From assembly GCF_002101395.1 (NCBI RefSeq), contig NZ_CP019706.1, positions 4,092,001 through 4,156,000 of the forward strand: a stretch of DNA of 64,000 nucleotides, in the 5' to 3' direction. Under the pieces are notes generated by a model that saw only the letters and a program-made list of their open reading frames with translations, was not told the origin of the DNA and made no database searches. Positions 18,169 to 26,952 of the stretch are shown piece after piece. Source of the DNA: Pantoea alhagi. Lineage in GTDB: Bacteria; Pseudomonadota; Gammaproteobacteria; Enterobacterales; Enterobacteriaceae. Every line of letters begins with the position of its first letter. Position 1 is the first letter of the stretch. Both the position numbers and the translations under genes were made by a program.

Positions 18169-18872
18169 TACAGCGCTCCTGCCAGCGTGACCTGCTCGCT
18201 GAGCTGGCCGTCGCGCATTTCGCGCTGCGCGGGCAGCCGTTTCGCCAGATGCAGATCGTGCGTCACCACCAGAAAAGCGGTGCCCTGACGCACATTCAGC
18301 TCGCCCAGCAGATCGAAGATCGCATCGGCATTACGGGCATCCAGGTTGCCGGTCGGCTCATCGGCCATCACCAGGCGCGGGTTGTTAACCAGCGCACGCG
18401 CAATGGCCACGCGCTGACGTTCACCACCGGAAAGTTCGGCAGGACGATGCGCTGCACGCTTTTCCAGGCCCACCGCACGCAGCATTTCCAGCGCGCGTTC
18501 CTGTGCTTCCTGCTTGCTCTTTTTGCCAATCAGCAGCGGCATCGCCACGTTTTCCAGCGCGGTAAAATCGGGCAGAAGATGGTGAAACTGATAGATAAAG
18601 CCCAGCTCGCGGTTACGCAGCTCAGCTTTTTGCGCTGAAGACATGCTGCTGAGCGCGCGGCCGTTGAACAGCACATCGCCGGAGGTAGGTGCATCCAGAC
18701 CGCCCAGCAGATGCAGCAGCGTACTTTTGCCGGAGCCGGAGCTGCCGACAATTGCCATCATTTCGCCGGGCCGCATGGTGAAACTGACGTCGCGTAACAC
18801 GTCTGTCTGCACGCTCCCTTCCTGATAGCGTTTGCACAGTTTGTTACACTGTAACAGATTCAAATCACTCAT
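18168..18872 (-). CDS. lolD: lipoprotein-releasing system ATPase LolD
   Basis: LolD is the MacB-type ABC ATPase of LolCDE. In 234 aa it has Walker A GSSGSGKS (about 43-50), Q-loop FIYQFHHLLPDFTALENV, signature LSGGERQRVAIARAL, Walker B LVMADEPTGNLD and the H-loop VTHDLHLA. The LolD-typical QFHHLLPDF stretch distinguishes it from other MacB ATPases. It overlaps lolC by 8 bp and lolE by one. Confidence 0.97.
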   Translation of the reverse strand: MSDLNLLQCNKLCKRYQEGSVQTDVLRDVSFTMRPGEMMAIVGSSGSGKSTLLHLLGGLDAPTSGDVLFNGRALSSMSSAQKAELRNRELGFIYQFHHLLPDFTALENVAMPLLIGKKSKQEAQERALEMLRAVGLEKRAAHRPAELSGGERQRVAIARALVNNPRLVMADEPTGNLDARNADAIFDLLGELNVRQGTAFLVVTHDLHLAKRLPAQREMRDGQLSEQVTLAGAL

Positions 18873-20064
18873 AGCGTAAAGCCTCAGCAGGTTGTACGGC
18901 GGCAGCGCGCCAGGATGGATAAAGCGTCGACAACAGCGCCAGCGCCATCGCCGTCAGCGCAATGGCAATCACCTGCCAGAAAGAGATATCCACCGGCAAT
19001 GCCGCGCCATCAAGAAACATACCGATAACCGGCATTAAATTATTAAGCTGACTGGCCAGCAGCACGCCCAGCAGCGTGCCAAGCAGCGCGCCGATAATGC
19101 CGGCGCTGGCGCCCTGCACCATAAACACCAGCATAATCTGCCGACGCGTCAGCCCCTGGGTTTGCAGGATCGCCACTTCCCCCTGCTTCTCCATGATCAG
19201 CAGGCCGAGCGAGGTAATGATGTTAAACGCCGCGACGGCGATGATCAGGCTAAGCAGCAGCCCCATCATATTTTTTTCCATGCGCACCGCCTGGAACAGA
19301 TCGCCTTTGCGATCGCGCCAGTCTTTCCATACCAGGCCCGCCGCCAGCGGCTGCTGACTGGTACTGTCCACTTCCAGCGGTTTATCCAGCCACAACCGCC
19401 AGCCGGTAATATTGCCCGCCGGGTAACGCATTAACCGCGAGGCATCCTGCTGGTTTACCAGCATCTGATAGCCGTCAACTTCGCTGTTGGCGGCGAAGGT
19501 GCCAATCACATTAAACAGACGCTGGCTGGGCAGACGGCCCATCGGGGTAAACTGGCTGGCGGAAGGCACCATCAGACGCAGCTGATCGCCGCGCTTCACG
19601 CCCAGCTGTGCAGCCAGTTGCTCGCCCAGGATCACGTTGTACTGCCCCGGCTGCAGCGCCTGCTGCTGTGCATTAACCAGATAAGGCGTCAGAGGATCGT
19701 TCTCATCGGGCTGCACGCCGAGCATCACGCCCACCGCCACGCTGCGCGCGCTTTGCAGCACGACATCGCCGGTGGTTAATGGCGCAATGCGCCGTACGCC
19801 CTGTAAATTCAGGCTGCTGGCGGGCTGTTGCTGCGGGTTGATTGAGCCTTTGTCGCTGGTGATCAGCGCCTGCGGCATCAGGCCAAGAATATTGCCTTCC
19901 AGCTCGCGCTCAAAACCATTCATTACCGACAGAACGGTAACCAGCGCCAGCACGCCTAAGGTGATGCCGATAGTGGAAAGCCAGGAAACAAACCGACCAA
20001 AGCGGTCTGAGGCACGTCCGCGCATATAGCGCAAACCGATAAATAACGCGACAGGTTGATACAT
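18865..20064 (-). CDS. lolC: lipoprotein-releasing system permease LolC
   Basis: LolC is the permease that recruits the chaperone LolA through its periplasmic Hook. The 399-aa product equals the E. coli length. It has one N-terminal helix (WLSTIGITLGVLALVTVLSV), a periplasmic domain and three C-terminal helices, ending YPSWRAAAVQPAEALRYE. The frame is open to 20094, but MYQPVALFIGLRYMRG at 20064 is the family N-terminus. Having separate LolC and LolE is typical of Enterobacterales; many other proteobacteria use a single LolF. Confidence 0.96.
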   Translation of the reverse strand: MYQPVALFIGLRYMRGRASDRFGRFVSWLSTIGITLGVLALVTVLSVMNGFERELEGNILGLMPQALITSDKGSINPQQQPASSLNLQGVRRIAPLTTGDVVLQSARSVAVGVMLGVQPDENDPLTPYLVNAQQQALQPGQYNVILGEQLAAQLGVKRGDQLRLMVPSASQFTPMGRLPSQRLFNVIGTFAANSEVDGYQMLVNQQDASRLMRYPAGNITGWRLWLDKPLEVDSTSQQPLAAGLVWKDWRDRKGDLFQAVRMEKNMMGLLLSLIIAVAAFNIITSLGLLIMEKQGEVAILQTQGLTRRQIMLVFMVQGASAGIIGALLGTLLGVLLASQLNNLMPVIGMFLDGAALPVDISFWQVIAIALTAMALALLSTLYPSWRAAAVQPAEALRYE

Positions 20065-20310
20065 GAGATCCGTCTTATGCGTAGCAAAAAGCAAAAGTAG
20101 TCAGGATGATAAAGGAGCCGCTTGTTTTATGGAACCTTTACCCGTCCGAGTTAATGGTAAAGATGCATCAGAATTTTTCCGCTGCGCTCTGTTGTACAAA
20201 AAAGCCTCCTGCGCTGAAGATAACCCTGCGCTAATCTGCACTATACTTGCCCTTGCTATTTAAAGGGTTAATGCAACTAATTAGCCGTGCCGCTGGCACC
20301 GGAGCCGCTT

Positions 20311-20520
20311 ATGAGTAAGTATCTAAAAGGCAATATTGTCAAACATCAGTCTGGTGAAATTCGCGGTCAGGTGGTTACGGTTTTCGCGCAGGGAAATTTT
20401 CCCGCCAGCTATCATGTTCAATGGGATGACGGCACCTGGAGTCTGCATGCGGAAAAAGAGCTGGAGTGGGCAAATAGCGATCGCCACGTTGAGAATGATT
20501 TCTCGCCTCGCGCGCGCTAA
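20311..20520 (+). CDS. small protein of unknown function
   Basis: This is a 69-aa acidic-basic protein that I do not recognise by name. GGAG at 20301-20304 sits 6 bp before the ATG, a strong start. The sequence (GNIVKHQSGE, GQVVTVFAQG, YHVQWDDGTWS, HAEKELEW) alternates short beta-like segments with turns, like a small SH3/KOW-type barrel, and ends in a polar tail. A TATACT lies about 60 bp upstream. It has no signal peptide or membrane segment. It occupies the lolC-mfd interval, where E. coli carries ycfT and ldtC. Confidence 0.7.
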   Translation: MSKYLKGNIVKHQSGEIRGQVVTVFAQGNFPASYHVQWDDGTWSLHAEKELEWANSDRHVENDFSPRAR

Positions 20521-20655
20521 AGCGCAACACCGCCAGCTACCATTAAGGCTGAAGAGAGCCCGTCGGGCAAAAAGCCTGCCGCAGCAGATGATCCCCGCCG
20601 CGTTCTGTGGAATGATTATGCCCCTGAAATAAACAGAGAGAACGTCGAAACGACT

Positions 20656-23600
20656 ATGCCTGAACAGATTCGCTATGCCCTGCCCGCTGCGGCAAACGAT
20701 CAACGCCAGCTGGGACAGCTAACCGGCGCCGCCTGCGCCGTTGAATGTGCGGAAATCGCCGAGCGTCACCCGGGGCTGGTGATGCTGATTGCGCCTGATA
20801 TGCAAACCTCGCTGCGCCTGCAGGATGAAATTCAACAGTTTACCCACCAGCCGGTTTTGAGCCTCGCTGACTGGGAAACCCTGCCGTTCGACAGCTTCTC
20901 TCCACATCAGGATATTATCTCTTCACGTCTGTCGACGCTCTATCGCCTGCCGACGCTGGAACGCGGCGTGTTGATCCTGCCGGTGACCACATTGATGCAG
21001 CGTTACTGTCCGCACGATTTCCTGCACGGTCATGCGCTGGTGATGCATAAAGGGCAGCTGCTGTCACGCGACCGGCTGCGGGACCAGCTGGAACAGGCGG
21101 GCTATCGTCATGTCGATCAGGTCATGGAACATGGTGAATATGCCACGCGCGGCGCGCTGCTCGATCTGTTTCCCATGGGCAGCGAACAGCCCTATCGCAT
21201 CGACTTTTTCGACAATGAAATCGACAGCCTGCGGCTGTTTGACGTCGACAGCCAGCGCACGCTGGAAGAGGTGGAGGCGATTAACCTGTTGCCCGCTCAT
21301 GAGTTTCCCACTGATAAAGCCGCCATTGAGCTGTTTCGCAGCCAGTGGCGCGAACATTTCGATGTACGCCGCGAGCCGGAACATATCTATCAGCAGGTGA
21401 GTAAAGGCACCCTGCCCGCCGGTATTGAGTACTGGCAACCGCTGTTTTTTGAACAGCCGCTGGTGCCGCTGTTCAGCTATCTGCCGCGCGATACGCTGGT
21501 GGTCAGTACGGGCGATCTGGAAGCCAGCGCAGAGCGCTTCTGGCAGGACATCATGGCGCGTTTTGAAAACCGCCGCGTGGATCCGATGCGCCCGCTGCTG
21601 CCGCCGGAGTCGCTGTGGCTGCGCACCGATGGTCTGTTCGCCGAATTGAAACAGTGGCCGCGCATCCGTATGAACAGCGAGGCGTTGCCCGATAAAGCGG
21701 CCAACACCAACCTGAATTATCAACTGCTGCCGCCGCTGGCGGTAGAGCCTCAGGCCAAAGCGCCACTGGATAACCTGCGCCATTTCCTTGAGGCATTCGA
21801 TGGTGCGGTGATCTTCTCGGTGGAAAGCGAAGGTCGCCGCGAGGCGTTACAGGAGCTGTTGGCACGCATCAAGCTACAGCCGAAGGTGATTCAGCGCCTG
21901 AGCGAAGCTTTTGCCCCGGGCCGTTATCTGATCATCGGTGCCAGCGAGCGCGGCTTTGTTGATAATCTGCGCCATCGCGCCCTGATCTGCGAAGGCGATT
22001 TGCTGGGTGAGCGCGTGACGCGTCGTCGCCAGGATACCCGCCGTACCATTAATCCCGATGTGCTGATCCGCAACCTGGCAGAGCTGCATCCCGGCCAGCC
22101 GGTGGTGCATCTGGAGCATGGCGTGGGGCGCTATATCGGCATGACCACGCTGGAAGCGGGCGGCATCAAGGCGGAATATCTAATGCTGGCCTACGCCAAT
22201 GACGCCAGGCTGTACGTGCCGGTCTCTTCGCTGCATCTGATCAGCCGTTACGCTGGCGGTGCTGATGAAAATGCGCCGCTGCATAAGCTGGGCAGCGATG
22301 CCTGGTCACGGGCGCGTCAGAAGGCGGCAGAGAAAGTGCGCGACGTGGCGGCAGAGCTGCTGGATATTTATGCACAGCGCGCCGCTAAGGCTGGCTACGC
22401 CTTTAAGTACGATCGTGAGCAGTATCAACTGTTCTGTGACAGTTTCCCGTTTGAAACCACACCGGACCAGGCACAGGCGATCCATGCCGTATTGAGCGAT
22501 ATGTGTCAGCCGCTGGCGATGGATCGTCTGGTGTGCGGCGATGTGGGCTTTGGTAAAACCGAAGTGGCGATGCGCGCGGCGTTTCTGGCAGTAGAGAATA
22601 ATAAACAGGTGGCGGTGCTGGTGCCTACTACCCTGCTTGCCCAGCAGCACTATGATAATTTCCGCGATCGCTTCGCGAACTGGCCGGTGCGCATCGAAAT
22701 GCTTTCCCGCTTCCGCAGCGCCAAAGAACAGGCGCAGATACTGGAGCAGGCCAGCGAAGGCAAGATCGATATTTTGATCGGCACCCATAAACTGCTGATG
22801 AGCGATCTGAAGTGGCACGACCTGGGGCTGCTGATTGTTGATGAGGAGCACCGCTTTGGCGTGCGCCATAAAGAACGTATTAAAGCGATGCGTGCTGACG
22901 TCGATATTCTGACGTTAACCGCCACGCCGATCCCGCGAACGCTGAATATGGCGATGAGTGGCATGCGCGATCTGTCGATTATCGCTACGCCGCCCGCGCG
23001 TCGCCTGGCGGTGAAAACGTTTGTGCGGGAATATGACAGTCTGGTGGTGCGTGAGGCGATCCTGCGCGAAGTGCTGCGCGGCGGCCAGGTTTATTATCTG
23101 TATAACGATGTGGAAAATATCGAAAAAGCGGCCCAGCGGCTGGCGGATCTGGTGCCGGAAGCGCGCATCGCCATTGGTCACGGGCAGATGCGCGAGCGCG
23201 ATCTGGAGCGGGTGATGAATGATTTCCATCATCAGCGTTTTAACGTGCTGGTCTGTACCACCATTATCGAAACCGGTATCGATATCCCTACCGCCAATAC
23301 CATCATCATTGAGCGCGCCGATCACTTTGGCCTGGCGCAGCTGCACCAGCTACGCGGGCGCGTAGGCCGTTCACATCACCAGGCCTATGCATGGCTACTG
23401 ACGCCGCCGCCGAAAGCGATGACTACCGATGCGCATAAACGCCTGGAGGCGATCGCCTCGCTGGAGGATCTGGGCGCGGGCTTCGCGCTGGCCACGCATG
23501 ACTTAGAAATCCGTGGCGCAGGCGAGCTGCTGGGAGAGGATCAGAGCGGCCAGATGGAAACTATCGGCTTCTCACTCTATATGGAGCTGCTGGAAAATGC

Positions 23601-24099
23601 CGTGGATGCGTTGAAAGAGGGTCGCGAGCCTTCGCTGGAAGATCTGACCAGCAATCAGACCGATATCGAACTGCGTATGCCAGCGCTGCTGCCTGATGAT
23701 TTTATTCCTGATGTCAGTACGCGGCTCTCTTTTTACAAGCGTATCGCCAGCTCACAGGATAAAAGCGAGCTGGAGGATCTGAAGGTTGAACTGATTGACC
23801 GCTTTGGTAATCTTCCCGATGCAGCTCGTAACCTGTTGGATGTCGCTGCACTCCGTCTGATGGCGAAAAAAATTGGCATCCGGCGCGTGGAGGCCAGCGA
23901 TAAAGGTGGCTTTATCGAGTTTGATGAGAAAAATAAAGCTGACCCGGGCTGGCTGATTGGCCTGATGCAAAAAGAGCCGCAGAACTGGCGTCTTGACGGT
24001 CCAGCCAGGCTGAAGTTTATTCGCGATCTGAGCGAGCCAAAGTTACGGATGAAATGGGTGCGGGAGTTTATGGATCAGATTCTGGATAATGCGGCCTGA
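20656..24099 (+). CDS. mfd: transcription-repair coupling factor Mfd
   Basis: Mfd displaces RNA polymerase stalled at lesions and recruits UvrA. The 1147-aa product (E. coli 1148) has the UvrB-like N-terminal domains (to about 340), the RNA-polymerase interaction domain (about 475-550, HLEHGVGRYIGM and following), and the RecG-like translocase with Walker A GDVGFGKTE (628-636), DEEHRFG, TATPIPRTL, and motif VI QLRGRVGRSHHQAYA, then the C-terminal TRCF domain. It is intact and stands alone. Confidence 0.98.
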   Translation: MPEQIRYALPAAANDQRQLGQLTGAACAVECAEIAERHPGLVMLIAPDMQTSLRLQDEIQQFTHQPVLSLADWETLPFDSFSPHQDIISSRLSTLYRLPTLERGVLILPVTTLMQRYCPHDFLHGHALVMHKGQLLSRDRLRDQLEQAGYRHVDQVMEHGEYATRGALLDLFPMGSEQPYRIDFFDNEIDSLRLFDVDSQRTLEEVEAINLLPAHEFPTDKAAIELFRSQWREHFDVRREPEHIYQQVSKGTLPAGIEYWQPLFFEQPLVPLFSYLPRDTLVVSTGDLEASAERFWQDIMARFENRRVDPMRPLLPPESLWLRTDGLFAELKQWPRIRMNSEALPDKAANTNLNYQLLPPLAVEPQAKAPLDNLRHFLEAFDGAVIFSVESEGRREALQELLARIKLQPKVIQRLSEAFAPGRYLIIGASERGFVDNLRHRALICEGDLLGERVTRRRQDTRRTINPDVLIRNLAELHPGQPVVHLEHGVGRYIGMTTLEAGGIKAEYLMLAYANDARLYVPVSSLHLISRYAGGADENAPLHKLGSDAWSRARQKAAEKVRDVAAELLDIYAQRAAKAGYAFKYDREQYQLFCDSFPFETTPDQAQAIHAVLSDMCQPLAMDRLVCGDVGFGKTEVAMRAAFLAVENNKQVAVLVPTTLLAQQHYDNFRDRFANWPVRIEMLSRFRSAKEQAQILEQASEGKIDILIGTHKLLMSDLKWHDLGLLIVDEEHRFGVRHKERIKAMRADVDILTLTATPIPRTLNMAMSGMRDLSIIATPPARRLAVKTFVREYDSLVVREAILREVLRGGQVYYLYNDVENIEKAAQRLADLVPEARIAIGHGQMRERDLERVMNDFHHQRFNVLVCTTIIETGIDIPTANTIIIERADHFGLAQLHQLRGRVGRSHHQAYAWLLTPPPKAMTTDAHKRLEAIASLEDLGAGFALATHDLEIRGAGELLGEDQSGQMETIGFSLYMELLENAVDALKEGREPSLEDLTSNQTDIELRMPALLPDDFIPDVSTRLSFYKRIASSQDKSELEDLKVELIDRFGNLPDAARNLLDVAALRLMAKKIGIRRVEASDKGGFIEFDEKNKADPGWLIGLMQKEPQNWRLDGPARLKFIRDLSEPKLRMKWVREFMDQILDNAA

Positions 24100-24238
24100 T
24101 CCGCCGCGTTTTCAGGTGAGTCCGGCAATAAGCGTACTCACAGGATGCTGGATTAGCGCGATCACAGCATGATGTGGGCGAAGAGAAACGTTGCTGGAAG
24201 CAGACGGTGAAAATAGCGGCCCGGCGTTAAAAATGAAA

Positions 24239-24267
24239 ACGAGCCTCATTGCAATAATGAGGCTCGT
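24239..24267 (-). terminator. ycfJ intrinsic terminator
   Basis: ACGAGCCTCATT and AATGAGGCTCGT form a perfect 12-bp stem with a 5-nt loop. On the minus strand it is followed by TTTCATTTTTA, which suits ycfJ. Mfd converges from the other side and may also use the hairpin. Confidence 0.8.
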
Positions 24268-24331
24268 TATGCATGCTTTAGCCTGTCGGCTCTGGTCTGT
24301 TGCCCATAGCCAGGCGAAATGCTGTCAGGGC

Positions 24332-24880
24332 TTATGCCTGATTGCTGTTGCTGTTAAGAATGAGCTGACCGTTCCGATCCAGCGGGATGCGGGTGCCGGG
24401 ATCGTTCTCCATACGAATTTTTCCCTGCTGATCGCCGATTTTATAGGTGACGTCATAGCCCAGCATTTTATCCTGCTTATCGTAGACCGTTTTGCAACGC
24501 TGTTCAGTGGTGGTGTAAGTATCACGATCCTGCAGAGTGCCCTGAACCTGATTACCGGCATAGCCGCCAGCCAGCGCGCCTGCAACCGTCGCGACATCCT
24601 TACCGCGCCCGCCGCCAAACTGGTGACCCAGTACCCCGCCAGCCACCGCGCCCAGTACTGAGCCGGCGATGCGATTCTCATCCTGTACCGCCCGACGATG
24701 GGTAAGCGTCACGTTGCGGCACTCCTGCCGTGGGTTCTTAATCGTTTCCTTGATAGGCGTTGCGGAAATAACCTGTGCGTATTGGGGACCCGGATTAAAT
24801 ACATTCATACTGGCAACGGCAGCCACACCCAGAGCAGCAACCACACCAATACCCATACCCGCTATCATTGATTTATTCAC
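24332..24880 (-). CDS. ycfJ: glycine-zipper envelope protein YcfJ
   Basis: This 182-aa protein (E. coli 179) has an N-terminal hydrophobic segment (about 5-27) and a glycine-zipper 2TM domain of the Rick_17kDa_Anti type (GSVLGAVAGGVLGHQFGGG...GALAGGYAGNQVQG, about 73-113), followed by a conserved globular tail (RCKTVYDKQDKMLGYDVTY). The molecular role of the family is not established; an envelope location is inferred. CAGGAGG precedes the ATG. Confidence 0.9.
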   Translation of the reverse strand: MNKSMIAGMGIGVVAALGVAAVASMNVFNPGPQYAQVISATPIKETIKNPRQECRNVTLTHRRAVQDENRIAGSVLGAVAGGVLGHQFGGGRGKDVATVAGALAGGYAGNQVQGTLQDRDTYTTTEQRCKTVYDKQDKMLGYDVTYKIGDQQGKIRMENDPGTRIPLDRNGQLILNSNSNQA

Positions 24881-25270
24881 AGGACAACCTCCTGACTATG
24901 TTACCGCGCAATCCTGCTGCTGCCGGTTCCGTGGCAGTAAGCCCTACTCGGCGTGCGCGACTCGCCGTGGTAATTGATAAAAATTGTGCAGATGCAGACA
25001 AAAACCAGCAATCAGATAAAGGGAGGAAAAGCGTTACAGAAGGATAAACCAAGGCTTTTCAGAGAGTTCTTAGCCGCCGTCGCGTTGATCATAACCCTTG
25101 CTTTGGCAAGGTTGCCTGCTCCTTTTTTACCTTAACGCTGCGCCGGTCACATAAATACCTGACGCAACCTGCTGGCCGTGAATTTGCAGTTTGTGACTTG
25201 CAGCGGCTAAATATTTCTGTCATTTTGGAATCAATCGTTTCCTTATTAGTATCTGACGGGCCGCTTAACC
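24881..25270. other. ycfJ-tetR divergent intergenic region
   Basis: These 390 bp hold the start regions of ycfJ (minus) and the tetR gene (plus). Apart from the operator at 25227-25242 I see one imperfect hairpin (25092-25113, CCCTTGC/GCAAGG) with a T run at 25123-25128, which could be a weak terminator left by a lost gene. In E. coli this interval carries comR and bhsA; neither is recognisable here. Confidence 0.5.
25227..25242. promoter_or_regulatory. putative TetR operator O1
   Basis: GGAATCAATCGTTTCC is an imperfect 16-bp palindrome (6 of 8 pairs match) 28 bp before the tetR ATG. A near copy, identical at 13 of 16 positions, lies before the hydrolase gene at 25883-25898. Two similar dyads flanking a regulator and its neighbour suggest its binding sites. 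Confidence 0.55.
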
Positions 25271-25867
25271 ATGAATGAGATAAAAGAACGTGGACGTCCG
25301 CGTGAATTTGACACTGACCAGGCGCTGGATCAGGCGATGCTGGTGTTCCGACAAAAAGGCTTTCATGCCGCATCCATTGCCGATCTGGCCAGTGCGATGA
25401 ACCTTACCGCCGGTAGCATATATAAGGCGTTTAAAGATAAGCGCACTCTGTTTGTTCAGGTATTTGCGCGTTATACCTCTCAGCGTAATGCTGTACTTCG
25501 GCAACGCCTGGAACCCTGCGCAACAGGGCGGGAAAAGCTGGCTGAGCTGTTGCGCTTCTATCTTGACTCCGCGCGCGAACTGGAAGGCAGACGGGGTTGC
25601 CTGGTTGTCGGCAGCGCAACTGAACTTCAGGTGCTGGATGACGGGCTCTCAGAGCTGGTACGTAATGCCGTCAGGCGTAATAAAGCGTTCCTTGTCGCCT
25701 TATTGCAACAGGGCCAAAAGGATGGTTCGGTGTCACCTGATGTTAACGTGGAAACCGCAGCAGAGTTGATGCTCTGTATCGCTTTTGGTATGCGCGTGCT
25801 GGGCAAAATAGAGAACCTCACGGACCGGGAAGAGACAATAAAGCAGGCAATGAAGCTTTTGGCTTAA
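25271..25867 (+). CDS. TetR/AcrR family transcriptional regulator
   Basis: In this 198-aa one-component repressor the TetR N-terminal helix-turn-helix is clear: GRPREFDTDQALDQAML, FRQKGFHAASIADLASAMNLTAGSIYKAFKDKRTLF (about 8-60). The C-terminal ligand domain (to 198) resembles the YcfQ/ComR-like GCLVVGSATEL group (about 105-125). The ligand is unknown. It sits 80 bp before an alpha/beta hydrolase on the same strand, and a shared palindrome precedes both, so it probably represses itself and that gene. Confidence 0.9.
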   Translation: MNEIKERGRPREFDTDQALDQAMLVFRQKGFHAASIADLASAMNLTAGSIYKAFKDKRTLFVQVFARYTSQRNAVLRQRLEPCATGREKLAELLRFYLDSARELEGRRGCLVVGSATELQVLDDGLSELVRNAVRRNKAFLVALLQQGQKDGSVSPDVNVETAAELMLCIAFGMRVLGKIENLTDREETIKQAMKLLA

Positions 25868-25882
25868 ATTTTTACCCATTCA

Positions 25883-25898
25883 GGAACCGATCATTTCC
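25883..25898. promoter_or_regulatory. putative TetR operator O2
   Basis: GGAACCGATCATTTCC is a 16-bp imperfect palindrome between the tetR stop codon and the hydrolase start, matching operator O1 at 13 of 16 bases; the following bases (CTAA / CTTA) are also similar. Confidence 0.55.
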
Positions 25899-25947
25899 TA
25901 AAACAGTGTTCGCCATGTCGGCAAATCATAAAATACAGGAATCCACT

Positions 25948-26889
25948 ATGGACAATCATGTATCAAAAATCACAGCCACGGCTGCACTTCGCCAGATCAG
26001 TGCAGAACCGGTTAGCTGGCGCGATCGCACTCTTATTGATTTCCAACACCGCTACGCGACGGTAGAAGGGATCAGGATGCATTATGTAACTGGCGGCAAT
26101 CCGCAGGGTGAAACCGTGGTTTTTTTAGCCGGATTTCCGCAAAGCTGGTATGGCTGGCGTAAGGTCATGCAGCGGATGAGCGCGGCTTACCACATTATTG
26201 CGATCGATCTGCCGGGTCAGGGGGACTCCGATCGCCCGGAAAGCGGTTACGACACGCGATCGCTGGCGCAGAAGGTGCATGGCCTGCTGACGCAGCTTGA
26301 TATCACGCGCTATTTTCTCGCCGCGCATGATGTAGGTGCCTGGGTTGCCTGGCCCTATACCGCGCTTTACGGCAGTGAAGTTAAACGTCTTGCCTTACTG
26401 GACGCCGGTATTCCGGGTATTACGCTGCCGGATGCCCTGCCCGTCACGCCAGATAAAGCCTGGAAAACCTGGCATTTCGCTTTTCATATGATCCCCGATC
26501 TGCCCGAGGCGCTGATCGTTGGGCGCGAGCGTCTTTATATTGAGTGGTTCCTGAAAAGAAAAACCGCCTCTCCCGATGTCTTTTCAGATGAGGATATTGA
26601 TGAGTATCTGCGCGTGCTGCTTGCCAGCGGTGGGTTACGCGCCGGCCTGGCTTTTTATCGTTCAGTATCACTTTCAGCCACGCAAAATGCTGCTCTGCAA
26701 CAACAGGGCAAACTGAAAGTGCCGGTGCTGGCTGTCAGCGCTGAATTTGGCTCGATTCCTGATATGGCTACGCCGCTGCGCGCTTTTGCCGAAGAGGTTA
26801 CCGGAATTCTGGTGCCGCACTGCGGCCATTTTTTACCGGAAGAGCAGCCGCAGGCCGTTGCCAGCGAGCTAAGCGCATTTTTTATTTAA
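25948..26889 (+). CDS. alpha/beta hydrolase, epoxide hydrolase-like
   Basis: This 313-aa enzyme belongs to the epoxide hydrolase / haloalkane dehalogenase branch: oxyanion motif AGFPQSWYGW, nucleophile elbow AAHDVGAWVAW with Asp rather than Ser, GQGDSDRPESGYDTR, a cap domain (about 165-245), and the catalytic His in HCGHFLPEEQP near the C-terminus. The Asp nucleophile excludes ordinary esterases. Substrate unknown. ATG 25948 is preceded by AGGA 7 bp upstream; the frame is open to 25906. There is no signal peptide. Likely controlled by the adjacent TetR protein. Confidence 0.88.
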   Translation: MDNHVSKITATAALRQISAEPVSWRDRTLIDFQHRYATVEGIRMHYVTGGNPQGETVVFLAGFPQSWYGWRKVMQRMSAAYHIIAIDLPGQGDSDRPESGYDTRSLAQKVHGLLTQLDITRYFLAAHDVGAWVAWPYTALYGSEVKRLALLDAGIPGITLPDALPVTPDKAWKTWHFAFHMIPDLPEALIVGRERLYIEWFLKRKTASPDVFSDEDIDEYLRVLLASGGLRAGLAFYRSVSLSATQNAALQQQGKLKVPVLAVSAEFGSIPDMATPLRAFAEEVTGILVPHCGHFLPEEQPQAVASELSAFFI

Positions 26890-26910
26890 CGCAGAGAGTA
26901 TCAGAAAAGG

Positions 26911-26938
26911 GGCAGCCCGTGTTGAAGCACGGGCTGCC
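26911..26938. terminator. shared terminator of hydrolase and ndh
   Basis: GGCAGCCCGTG and CACGGGCTGCC form a perfect 11-bp stem with a 6-nt loop between convergent genes. On the minus strand CCTTTTCTG follows, which is the better side; on the plus strand only TT follows. Confidence 0.7.
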
Positions 26939-26952
26939 TTAGCAGCGGGAAA

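Noticed and set aside
20063..20263. 66-aa frame upstream of the small unknown gene
   Set aside because: No ribosome site or homology; it overlaps the lolC promoter region.
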